From Sulfuricella sp. (lineage in GTDB: Bacteria; Pseudomonadota; Gammaproteobacteria; Burkholderiales; Sulfuricellaceae), in contig JAIOJM010000415.1 in assembly GCA_019911785.1 (NCBI GenBank), positions 1-11,613 on the forward strand: a stretch of 11,613 bases of DNA. Direction: 5' to 3'. How positions within the stretch are numbered: position 1 is the first letter of the stretch; each line of letters starts with the position of its first letter. The notes under the pieces were generated by a model. That model saw only the letters and a program-made list of their open reading frames with translations, had not been told where the DNA came from and did no database searches. Below, one piece after another: positions 4,398 to 11,613 of the stretch. A program made the position numbers and the translations under genes.

Positions 4398-6305
4398 TCA
4401 CGGGGCAGCTCCTCCGATAGCGATTGGTGCGGGTCCGGGGCACTTCGACTTGATGAACTCGAACATTGGGCGAAAGACCTCGAAGCAGGCGGCATCCAAG
4501 GTCGGTACAAAATTCTTGGCAAACGAAACCTTGTCACCAACGAATTCGACTATTTCACCACCACCAGAGGTTGCCTTCTTTTGATACCACTTCCCGAGCA
4601 AATCTTCTCTGTAGAAAAGCAATTCAATCGGTAAATGGGATTCGGAGCCTTTACCCCAGGGCTTTCCGGTTGAATCGAGAACCTGTCGTTTCAGTGCTTC
4701 AACATTGGGTACGGGTAACAGGATTGCATAGTGGCATTTGCACGTAAGCTGCTTCGATAAACCCTTGTATGGATCGGCTTCCAGATCACAGGTCTTCTTG
4801 AGCCCGTTCCAGTCATCAAATGCCTCATCGAAGTCAAATAGGGCAAACATTGTTCGAGCAGGAAAATTTACCTCCAACTCGTTACGAGAAAACAGGTTTC
4901 TCAAAAACACTCTATCGAATGCGCTCTGAACCTCAAATCCGCACGACACGGCCGGGAACAACTTCGCCCAAGCAGCTTCAATAATCATTTCATCGGTGAT
5001 GCCCTCGGTGAAAAGCACAGGCCCCTTTGTGTTCTTCAGGACATGATTGATGCTCAGACGAGCTTCGCTTTCCGAGAAAGAAATAAGCCCCCCAGAAAGA
5101 GACTTGATGACATCAGTCCTACTGACCTTGGTCACCACAACCCTGTTGTCATCGAGGTCGAAAAGGTTGATGAAGCTGTCATCGGCAGTGGTGATCGTCG
5201 ATGCGCTATGGCTGCTCATCAGCACATGGTTATTCTTGGCGCCCGCATCGGTAATCTCGAACACCTGCCGCAAGAATTCAAACTGCCATTCCGGGTGGAG
5301 AAACGAGTCCGGCTCGTCGAGCAGAGTGAGGCAGTTACGGTCTTTGAATAGCTCGACGATGGAGTAGATGTAGACCGACTGGAACTGGCCATCGCTGAAA
5401 TGAGCGATGGTGGCGTCGAGACCGCTGGCAAGCGTGAGCGGGATGGAGATGTCCGCCAGCATGCCCAAGGTTTTCAGGTTGTCGAACTGCCGGAAGTTGT
5501 CCGTGACCGAATCAGCGGCAAAGCGCTGCCGAACAAGATCGATATTGATCGGAATCTGATAGCGATCATCGGCAGCGCTGTACACGTTGCCATGATTGAA
5601 CTCGCCTTTGACGCAGGTGACCAACTTCTCCAGAAAATCACGCGTGATGCCATCCGCGCCCCAGTAATGGGTGCGCGAATCGAAAAGCTCGATGCCGTCA
5701 GCGCCTAGTGCCTTCAATCTGCCGTTGGCAAACAAGGGGCGTTTAAGGGCTAGCTGCATGTCAGCGCCAACGCTGGCCACCCCCAACTTCTGGCAAATGA
5801 ACTGTCGCGCCTTGTTATCAGCGGGCTGCATCAACAACACCGCCAACAGCAGTTGCTTGTACTCGGCGCCAATGCCAATAAAACGGCGGCTCTCGTCGGG
5901 GTTGGCACCTTTGATTCGCTTACGAAAGTCATCTTCGTAGCGCTGCACCAAGTCGGCCACGGTGTCGTTGTGGCCGGAATAGTAGATCAGCACATTATCT
6001 GGCAGCTGGGTCTGGCCGATGGTGGCGCGCGCCTTGCCATTGATGCTGAACTTTCCTGCGCTCCAGGCTATCTCGGTTTCCTTGCCGCCGATTTCATACT
6101 TGATGGCGTACTCGAAGTCGGGGTCGGTCTTCTCTTTGTCGTATTCGTAGACGTGGCGAAAAATTTCAATCAGCGCTTCAAACAGATTCGACTTGCCACT
6201 CCCGTTCTTGCCGACAAACACATCGATGAAGCTCGCGCCGTCGAAACTCAGCGTGAAGTTCTTGAGGTTTTTGTACTGGCTGACGAAGACTGATTTCAGG
6301 CGCAT
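4398..6305 (-). CDS. OLD-like AAA ATPase with TOPRIM-type C-terminal region, linked to the restriction operon
   Basis: A 635-residue protein with an SMC/ABC-like ATPase head: Walker A GKNGSGKS (32-39), a signature-like FSDGQF (303-308), Walker B LTLLDEP (326-332) and an H-loop SSHS (364-367). It is followed by what reads as a TOPRIM nuclease core: VLFTEGITDE with Glu434, and ALFDFDE with Asp491 and Asp493, the E...DxD pattern. This is the layout of OLD-family nucleases and of GajA in Gabija. It begins 10 bases after the hsdMS stop, so it belongs to the same operon. ATPases of this kind are known as accessory genes in type I loci (for example rlo genes of Campylobacter). No UvrD-like GajB partner is seen. 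It may be a stand-alone nuclease, or act with the restriction enzyme or the DUF4062 protein. Confidence 0.85.
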   Translation of the reverse strand: MRLKSVFVSQYKNLKNFTLSFDGASFIDVFVGKNGSGKSNLFEALIEIFRHVYEYDKEKTDPDFEYAIKYEIGGKETEIAWSAGKFSINGKARATIGQTQLPDNVLIYYSGHNDTVADLVQRYEDDFRKRIKGANPDESRRFIGIGAEYKQLLLAVLLMQPADNKARQFICQKLGVASVGADMQLALKRPLFANGRLKALGADGIELFDSRTHYWGADGITRDFLEKLVTCVKGEFNHGNVYSAADDRYQIPINIDLVRQRFAADSVTDNFRQFDNLKTLGMLADISIPLTLASGLDATIAHFSDGQFQSVYIYSIVELFKDRNCLTLLDEPDSFLHPEWQFEFLRQVFEITDAGAKNNHVLMSSHSASTITTADDSFINLFDLDDNRVVVTKVSRTDVIKSLSGGLISFSESEARLSINHVLKNTKGPVLFTEGITDEMIIEAAWAKLFPAVSCGFEVQSAFDRVFLRNLFSRNELEVNFPARTMFALFDFDEAFDDWNGLKKTCDLEADPYKGLSKQLTCKCHYAILLPVPNVEALKRQVLDSTGKPWGKGSESHLPIELLFYREDLLGKWYQKKATSGGGEIVEFVGDKVSFAKNFVPTLDAACFEVFRPMFEFIKSKCPGPAPIAIGGAAP

Positions 6306-6315
6306 GGCAACCGAC

Positions 6316-8622
6316 TCACATCTGCGCCATCACGGCATTGAGCAAATCGGATTGCTTCTTCGCGGCGGCATCAAACTGGCGTGACAGCGTTTCGCACTGT
6401 GCCATCAGTTCAGCAACCTTGGCGACGATACGATACTGCTCTTGGAGAGGAGGGAGTGGAACAACTTGGTTAATAACAGTCGTTGTATTCAGTTCGATTT
6501 GATTTGTCGTCCCGGATGCATTCTCTTCGATCCGGTCTTGTATAGCGGGACTCATCAAATAGCCAAGTACGAATTCATTGCAAAGCCCGATCAACCGAAC
6601 AACAGTGACGTGAGAGTCAGCAACAACCTTCTCGAACTCACAGAGTTCATCGTTATAGATGTTGATTCGACCAATTGTTCCTGTACCAGTAGAGTTCCAA
6701 AGTAAATCACCAGCCTGGATGAATCGTTCATCTTGATACTTGTCGAGCGTGGTCGGATCTACAAATCGAACGACGCTTTTATCAAACCCACTCCACTGTA
6801 TGCACTTTTGCGATATCACCGGAATTTTCTTGGCTTCGGAATAGACCGGCCCCTTTCCTCTTTGGACGTATTCCGAGATTTCGCCAAGACGCACCCACGC
6901 CCATCCAATTGGAAGAGAAAAAAGAACTTCTTCAGTTCTGATCTCCGACAGTGGTTTAGGCGCTTTGATCTTGCCTTCCTTAGCGAGCCGGTTTCTCTTG
7001 GCGACAATATCATTTAGCAATTCTCTTGCGGGCTGATCATTCGGGTTCTGTGGAACCAGTTTGCCTTGCACAGCCAGCGAAAGAATCAATTCGCGCAGTT
7101 TCTTGATGCCATCTGGCGCAGTAAAGGCTGCATCAAAGTATTGCTCAAGAATCCCCCTTTCATTACCGCTGAGTGCTCGCGTCAACTCATCTTTAACGGC
7201 TGTTTGTGCGGTGGTGAGTTGGCGGGATATTTCCAGGTACTCCTGCATCAGTTCAGTCGGCGCACCGTGATTCACAGCCACTTCGTGTGGATTCTTGCAG
7301 TCAAGGTTGTAGTTGCCAGCAACGATGTCCTTGGCGGGCACCTTCCATGCATACTGGTTAGATTTGCGGCCTTTACGCGTGGCACCACCCCACCATTTTT
7401 TCTCAAGGCCGAACTCGTCGATGGTTAGGGGCTTGGAACGAGAATATGACTTGTAGCCCTCTGGGTAGGGGTGCTCGAAGAACCACACGTCCTGCGTCGG
7501 GGTGCCCTTTTCAAAGAAAAGCACATTGGTGGCAATGTTGGTGTAGGGAGAAAAAACACCCTTGGGCAAGCGCACGATGGTATGCAGGTTGAACTCTTCC
7601 AGCAGCTCGCGCTTGAGGTTGGTCTTAGTGCTTTCGCCGAACAGGAAGCCGTCAGGCAGCACCACGGCAGCGCGGCCGGTGTCGTGCTTCAGCAGGTGCA
7701 TGATCAGCGCCATGAACAGGTCGGCGGTTTCGCGCGTCTGGTATTTGCGCGGGAAATTGTTCTCGATGCCGTCTTCTTCCATGCCGCCAAAAGGCGGATT
7801 GGTAATGATGATGTCTACCCGGTCCTTGGGACCGTAGTCCTTGAGCGGGCGGCTCAGTGTGTTGTCGTGGCGGATATTGCTGGGCACGTCGATGCCGTGC
7901 AGCATCATGTTGGTCATGGCCAGCATGTGCGGCAGCGGTTTCTTCTCCACGCCGCGGATGCTGGCTTGCAGGGTGTTGCGATCTTCGTTGTTTTTCACCT
8001 GATGGCCGAGGTGTTCGATGGTGCAGGTGAGAAAACCGCCGGTGCCGCAGGCCGGGTCAAGCACGCTTTCGCCCAGTTGCGGGTTGAGGGTGTCGACCAT
8101 GAACTGGGTGACGGCACGCGGGGTGTAGTACTCGCCCGCGTTGCCGGCGGATTGCAGGTCGGCGAGAATCTTTTCGTAGATGTCGTTGAACAGGTGGCGG
8201 TCGGACGACGAGTTGAAGTCGACATCGTCCTCGATGGTGTTGATCACCTGGCGCAGCAGGTGGCCGGATTTCATGTAGTTGTAGGCATCCTCGAACACCT
8301 CGCCCACTACGCGGCCGCGCACCGATACGCCCGCTTTGGTGGCCAGTTGCTTGAGCGAGGGAAACAGCTCGTTGTTGACGAACTCGATCAGCTCTTCGCC
8401 GGTGATGCCTTCAGCATCCTTGGCCCAGTTGCTCCAACGAAAGCGGCTTTGCAGCGGAGATTTGTAGCCGGGAATGGTGACCTGCCATTCCTGTTCTTTG
8501 TCGTCGAAGATTTTCAGGAACAGCAGCCAGACGATCTGGCTGATGCGCTGGGCGTCGCCATCGACGCCGACATCCTTGCGCATGATGTCCTGAATGGTTT
8601 TGATGAGGGTGGCTATCGACAT
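6316..8622 (-). CDS. hsdM-hsdS: Type I restriction-modification HsdM-HsdS fusion with one target-recognition domain
   Basis: A 768-residue fusion. Residues 1-140 are the HsdM N-terminal helical domain and about 145-450 the N6-adenine methyltransferase, with SAM motif I DPACGTGGF (189-197) and catalytic NPPF (275-278). From about 495 it continues as the start of an HsdS subunit (LRELILSLAVQGKLVPQNP), one target-recognition domain (about 570-720) and one conserved helical segment (PPLQEQYRIVAKVAELM, 724-740). A normal HsdS has two recognition domains; no separate hsdS lies in the window. Two fusion chains would be expected to recognise a bipartite palindromic site while methylating adenines. 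The gene starts 27 bases after hsdR, with GGAG 11 bases before its ATG. By eye the recognition domain (about 6440-7010) is AT-richer than the methyltransferase part, as expected for an exchanged module. Confidence 0.93.
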   Translation of the reverse strand: MSIATLIKTIQDIMRKDVGVDGDAQRISQIVWLLFLKIFDDKEQEWQVTIPGYKSPLQSRFRWSNWAKDAEGITGEELIEFVNNELFPSLKQLATKAGVSVRGRVVGEVFEDAYNYMKSGHLLRQVINTIEDDVDFNSSSDRHLFNDIYEKILADLQSAGNAGEYYTPRAVTQFMVDTLNPQLGESVLDPACGTGGFLTCTIEHLGHQVKNNEDRNTLQASIRGVEKKPLPHMLAMTNMMLHGIDVPSNIRHDNTLSRPLKDYGPKDRVDIIITNPPFGGMEEDGIENNFPRKYQTRETADLFMALIMHLLKHDTGRAAVVLPDGFLFGESTKTNLKRELLEEFNLHTIVRLPKGVFSPYTNIATNVLFFEKGTPTQDVWFFEHPYPEGYKSYSRSKPLTIDEFGLEKKWWGGATRKGRKSNQYAWKVPAKDIVAGNYNLDCKNPHEVAVNHGAPTELMQEYLEISRQLTTAQTAVKDELTRALSGNERGILEQYFDAAFTAPDGIKKLRELILSLAVQGKLVPQNPNDQPARELLNDIVAKRNRLAKEGKIKAPKPLSEIRTEEVLFSLPIGWAWVRLGEISEYVQRGKGPVYSEAKKIPVISQKCIQWSGFDKSVVRFVDPTTLDKYQDERFIQAGDLLWNSTGTGTIGRINIYNDELCEFEKVVADSHVTVVRLIGLCNEFVLGYLMSPAIQDRIEENASGTTNQIELNTTTVINQVVPLPPLQEQYRIVAKVAELMAQCETLSRQFDAAAKKQSDLLNAVMAQM

Positions 8623-8649
8623 GGCTTGCTTGACTCCAATACGTGTCTG

Positions 8650-11025
8650 TTATGCGCTGTAGAGCGCCTGTTCAAGTTCATGCAGGGCGCGATGGTACTG
8701 ATCCAGCCCGCCAAAGCTGCGAATGATTTCGATGGGGGTGCCGAACTGGGTAAAGGGCGCAATGGTAAGAATCTGCGTTTCCTCAATCGGCCCGACGCCT
8801 TCGTCGGCGTACTTATCCAGCAAGGCTTCGAGCACCCGGCGTGCCTGTTCGCCATAGCGGGTGAAGTAGTCGCGTTTCTTGACCTGCTCAGCCCGTTCCC
8901 TACGGGTCAGTGGGGGCTTGTCCCAGGCAACGTGACAGACGAGATCGAAGGGGTCGCAATCGCGCCCAACCTCATCCGCCAAGGCTTCGAAGAAGATGCC
9001 TTCGTTGGCGAGTTCATCGATGACGGCCTGCTTTTTGTCGGCGCTGCTCCAGCGGCGCAGGAAATCATCCAGCGAGGCGAACTCCTTGGCCAGCGCTTTG
9101 CGGGTGTAGTCCTTGAGCGATTCGGTAATCAGCTTGCCATTCGCGTCGAAGTACTGCACGCGCTCCGATGCCACTTTGACCTCGACGTTGGCCACGACAT
9201 AGCGGCGCACGCCGGAGCTTTCTTCACCCTGGCCGGGCTCGGCCACTCCCGTCCATTCGGAGCTTTCACCCGCCGGCGGATAGACCATGCCGTCGGCAGG
9301 ATTTTCGTCGTCGGCTTCATCGGGCGGCACCGGTGAGTCGTCCGGGAGTTTGGGCTCATAGATTTGCACCGGGTCGCCATCGAAATCCGGGTCGGCAAAA
9401 AGCTCCGTCGCCTTCTTGAAATCGATGATGGTGAAGTAGTACTTGTCGTAGTCCTCGTTGATGCGGGTACCGCGTCCGATGATCTGTTTGAACTCGGTCA
9501 TGGACTGGATGCGCTGATCCAGCACGATGAGTTTGCAGGTCTGCGCATCGACGCCGGTGCTCATCAGCTTGGAAGTGGTGGCGATGACCGGGTATCGGCT
9601 CTCGGGAAAGATGAAATTATCGAGCTCGGCCTTACCCTCTTCGTTGTCGCCCGTGATGCGCATGACGTACTTGCTGTTCTGCGCAACCAGATCGCCGTTT
9701 TCATTCACCAGCGCCTGCCGCATGCGCTCGGCGTGATCGATGTTGTCGCAGAAGACGATGGTTTTGTCGAAGCGGTTAGTCTGCTTCAGGAACTCGCTGA
9801 TCTTCTTGGCGACAAGCTCGGTGCGTTTTTCCAGCACCAGCGTCTTGTCGAAATCTTTCTGGTTGTAGATGCGGTCTTCGATCTCGTTGCCGTATTTATC
9901 GACCATCCCTCTGTCGGGGCGCCAGCCGGCGAGGTCTTTGTCCAGATCGATACGCACCACCTTGTATGGGGCGAGAAAACCGTCGTCGATGCCCTGCCGC
10001 AGCGAGTAGGTGTAGACCGGCTCGCCGAAGTGGTCGATGTTGGAAACCTCCTTGGTTTCCTTCGGTGTGGCGGTGAGGCCGATTTGCGTGGCTGACGAGA
10101 AGTATTCGAGGATTTCACGCCAGGCCGAATCGGCGGCGGCACTGCCGCGATGACACTCATCGATCACGATCAAATCAAAGAAGTCGCGACTGAACTGTTT
10201 GTAGATGTTGCGCTCTTCCTCCGTGCCGGGGACGGCCTGATAGAGCGACAGATAGATTTCATACGACTTGTTGGCCTGACGCTTCTGAATCTTGGTCATG
10301 GCCGAGCCGAAGGGCTTGAAGTCGTTGGTCATGGTCTGATCGACCAGGATATTGCGGTCGGCGAGGAACAGGATGCGCTTCTTGCTTTTGGATTTCCACA
10401 AGCGCCAGATGATCTGAAACGCCGTGTAGGTCTTGCCGGTGCCGGTGGCCATGACCAGCAAAATACGGTTCTGCCCTCGGACGATGGCTTCAATCGTCCG
10501 GTTGATGGCGAGGAGTTGGTAGTAGCGCGGCGTTTTGTTGCTGCCGTCGCTGTAGTAGTCCTGGGTAACCAGTTCGCTTTGCGCGTTGTTCAAACCACGG
10601 TGAGCAGCCCACCATTGCCAGAGGGTGTCGACGTTGGGGAACTCGTGCAGTCCGAGTTCACGCTCGATAACGCCATCGGTGGCAATTTTGTTGTGAAACA
10701 GGAAGCCGTCGCCGTTGCTGCTGAACACGAAAGGCACCTGGAGCATTTCTGCATACCCCAAGCCCTGTTGCATGCCATCGCCCAGGGAGTGGTTGGCATC
10801 CTTCGCCTCAATAACGGCGATGGGCATATTGGGCTTGTAGAACAGGACATAGTCGGCGCGCTTGTGCTGGGCGCGGGTATGCAGTTTTCCACGAACAATG
10901 ATACGACCCTTGGTCAGCGGGAATTCTTCGCGAACTTGTGTAGAGATGTCCCAGCCAGCTTGCTCAAGGGCGGGGGTAATAAACTTGGTGCAGATATCTC
11001 GCTCGCTGAACTGGCTTTTACCCAT
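8650..11025 (-). CDS. hsdR: Type I restriction enzyme HsdR, EcoEI/EcoAI (type IB) kind
   Basis: HsdR translocates DNA with ATP and cuts unmethylated DNA at a distance, in complex with the modification and specificity parts. The 791-residue protein has an N-terminal PD-(D/E)xK nuclease with Asp58 (KRADYVLF) and EAK at 73-75. A superfamily 2 motor follows: Walker A ATGTGKT (193-199), DECH (289-292), TAT (318-320) and QIIGRGTR (514-521). A C-terminal domain of the EcoEI type comes last, after an acidic, proline-rich linker (about 555-610). Length is close to that family's usual size (about 800). The ATG overlaps the stop of a 48-codon ORF (TAATG), with AAAGGGG 7 bases upstream. No lesion is visible, so the enzyme should be active. 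Confidence 0.95.
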   Translation of the reverse strand: MGKSQFSERDICTKFITPALEQAGWDISTQVREEFPLTKGRIIVRGKLHTRAQHKRADYVLFYKPNMPIAVIEAKDANHSLGDGMQQGLGYAEMLQVPFVFSSNGDGFLFHNKIATDGVIERELGLHEFPNVDTLWQWWAAHRGLNNAQSELVTQDYYSDGSNKTPRYYQLLAINRTIEAIVRGQNRILLVMATGTGKTYTAFQIIWRLWKSKSKKRILFLADRNILVDQTMTNDFKPFGSAMTKIQKRQANKSYEIYLSLYQAVPGTEEERNIYKQFSRDFFDLIVIDECHRGSAAADSAWREILEYFSSATQIGLTATPKETKEVSNIDHFGEPVYTYSLRQGIDDGFLAPYKVVRIDLDKDLAGWRPDRGMVDKYGNEIEDRIYNQKDFDKTLVLEKRTELVAKKISEFLKQTNRFDKTIVFCDNIDHAERMRQALVNENGDLVAQNSKYVMRITGDNEEGKAELDNFIFPESRYPVIATTSKLMSTGVDAQTCKLIVLDQRIQSMTEFKQIIGRGTRINEDYDKYYFTIIDFKKATELFADPDFDGDPVQIYEPKLPDDSPVPPDEADDENPADGMVYPPAGESSEWTGVAEPGQGEESSGVRRYVVANVEVKVASERVQYFDANGKLITESLKDYTRKALAKEFASLDDFLRRWSSADKKQAVIDELANEGIFFEALADEVGRDCDPFDLVCHVAWDKPPLTRRERAEQVKKRDYFTRYGEQARRVLEALLDKYADEGVGPIEETQILTIAPFTQFGTPIEIIRSFGGLDQYHRALHELEQALYSA

Positions 11026-11171
11026 TACACCGCCCCTTTGAGCAGCACGAAGGTGGGCGAGTGTTGGCAGGGAAGCGCCACCAGAGGCTTTTCCGCCAGG
11101 AAATCCGCAACCTTGCCGCGTCCGTAGTTGTCACGGATGCCGTGGCTATTCGCAATTGTTTTTGTTGTCAT
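11025..11171 (-). CDS. Small ORF translationally coupled to hsdR (48 aa), function unknown
   Basis: A 48-codon frame beginning [20 protein letters not shown] and ending FVLLKGAV, followed by TAA whose last base is the first base of the hsdR ATG (TAATG). Its ATG is preceded by AGGGGGG three bases away, the strongest Shine-Dalgarno in the accessory block, so it is very probably translated and feeds ribosomes to hsdR. I do not recognise the product. The segment [17 protein letters not shown] faintly recalls the N-terminus of PLD-containing helicases found in defence loci, so it may be a truncated relic of one. Alternatively it is a true small partner or a leader peptide setting HsdR levels. Confidence 0.65.
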   Translation of the reverse strand: MTTKTIANSHGIRDNYGRGKVADFLAEKPLVALPCQHSPTFVLLKGAV

Positions 11172-11223
11172 TCACCCCCCTGCACTACACGTTCCCGTTT
11201 TGCTTCCGCCCTGTTCGGGGATT

Positions 11224-11233
11224 ATGACGTCAT
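11224..11233. promoter_or_regulatory. ATGACGTCAT palindrome between ftsY and the restriction operon
   Basis: A perfect 10-base palindrome in the 114-bp gap between the ftsY stop and the small ORF (11172-11285). On the minus strand it overlaps CATAAT (11221-11226), 5 of 6 to a -10 box, but no fitting -35 lies 16-18 bases upstream. It could be an operator for the restriction operon. No terminator for ftsY was found in the gap. Confidence 0.3.
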
Positions 11234-11285
11234 TCCGCCCACCAGGGCAGCCCCTATACCTACCATCTGGGCACCCCGGCTTTTT

Positions 11286-11613
11286 TCATTCAAACAGTGC
11301 CTCAACAAATTCTCGCGCCACAAAGGGCCGCAGGTCGTCGAGCTGCTCGCCGACACCGATGAATCTCACCGGGATCGGACGGGTCTTGGCGATGGCGGCG
11401 ATGACGCCGCCCCTGGCCGTGCCGTCAAGCTTGGTCAGGACCAGCCCGGTCACTTGCAGCGCATCGTCGAAGGACTTGACCTGGGCGATGGCATTCTGGC
11501 CGGTGTTGGCGTCGAGCACCAGGATGGTCTCGTGGGGGGCACCCGGTTCGGCCTTGGCGATGACGCGCTTGATCTTTCTCAGTTCTTCCATCAGGTGCAG
11601 CTGGGTGGGCAAC
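11286..11613 (-). CDS. ftsY: Signal recognition particle receptor FtsY, C-terminal part only
   Basis: FtsY is the membrane-associated GTPase that receives ribosome-nascent chain-SRP complexes. About 109 codons of the NG domain are in the window, with the gene continuing past the right edge. Visible marks are [17 protein letters not shown] (motif G3 region), the guanine-specificity motif [10 protein letters not shown], and the closing [12 protein letters not shown]. The C-terminus EFVEALFE is the normal end of FtsY, so this end of the gene is intact. The TTG at 11610-11612 is an internal leucine codon, not a start. In most relatives ftsE would follow at once; here the restriction operon follows 114 bp later. 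Confidence 0.96.
   Translation of the reverse strand, partial: LPTQLHLMEELRKIKRVIAKAEPGAPHETILVLDANTGQNAIAQVKSFDDALQVTGLVLTKLDGTARGGVIAAIAKTRPIPVRFIGVGEQLDDLRPFVAREFVEALFE

Noticed and set aside
7471..9336. Long plus-strand open frame opposite hsdR and hsdM
   Set aside because: It is antisense to two clearly identified genes, spans their junction and has no recognisable motif; it is a by-product of GC-rich codon use. The same holds for the plus-strand frames at 404-1330, 1351-1962, 3516-4244, 9364-10095 and 10150-11127.
11221..11249. Promoter for the restriction operon using CATAAT
   Set aside because: The -10-like box is acceptable, but at 16-18 bases no sequence resembles a -35. The operon promoter could not be placed.
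11172..11285. Intrinsic terminator after ftsY
   Set aside because: There are GC-rich partial repeats and an A-run next to the ftsY stop, but no stem followed by a T-run in the direction of transcription.

Overview
The window looks like a proteobacterial chromosome, most likely betaproteobacterial (possibly Nitrosomonadales; this is inference from the style of FtsX/FtsE/RpoH and from a CIRCE operator in front of rpoH). All supported genes are on the minus strand, so transcription runs from high to low coordinates. The outer parts are a conserved core cluster: the 3' end of ftsY at the right edge (11286-11613), and ftsE, ftsX and the start of rpoH at the left (1935 down to 1). In most proteobacteria ftsY, ftsE, ftsX and rpoH are adjacent. 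Here about 9.3 kb of accessory genes separates ftsY from ftsE.

The accessory block reads, in transcription order: a 48-codon small ORF with a strong Shine-Dalgarno (11171-11025); hsdR, a type I restriction/translocase subunit of the EcoEI/EcoAI kind (11025-8650); an hsdM-hsdS fusion with a single target-recognition domain (8622-6316); an OLD-like ATPase with a TOPRIM-type C-terminal part (6305-4398); a chimeric protein with an N-terminal DUF4062 domain, a GHKL-type ATPase region, a QPES-repeat linker and a winged-helix tail (4266-2749); a 294-bp spacer with inverted repeats and a possible gene remnant; and a RelE toxin with a Phd/YefM-type antitoxin (2454-1932). The first four genes are tightly packed and look like one operon. 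This is a defence island.

The most unusual structure is at the left junction. The relE stop codon overlaps the ftsE start codon (ATGA), exactly as the ftsE stop overlaps the ftsX start. No good Shine-Dalgarno precedes ftsE, and the best promoter in the area (TTGTCT-N17-TATAAT, 2484-2512) lies in front of the antitoxin. The sequence therefore suggests that the division genes ftsEX are transcribed and translated as downstream members of a toxin-antitoxin operon. The toxin aligns without gaps to E. coli RelE (95 aa) but has Cys in place of catalytic Arg81, by what would be one CGC-to-TGC transition. That fits a weakened toxin kept for its regulatory position.

Between ftsX and rpoH is a 196-bp regulatory region: a distal sigma70-type promoter, a nested hairpin at the 5' end of its transcript, and a proximal promoter whose -35 and -10 elements overlap the two arms of a CIRCE (HrcA) operator. 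No tRNA, rRNA, CRISPR array or intact insertion sequence was seen.
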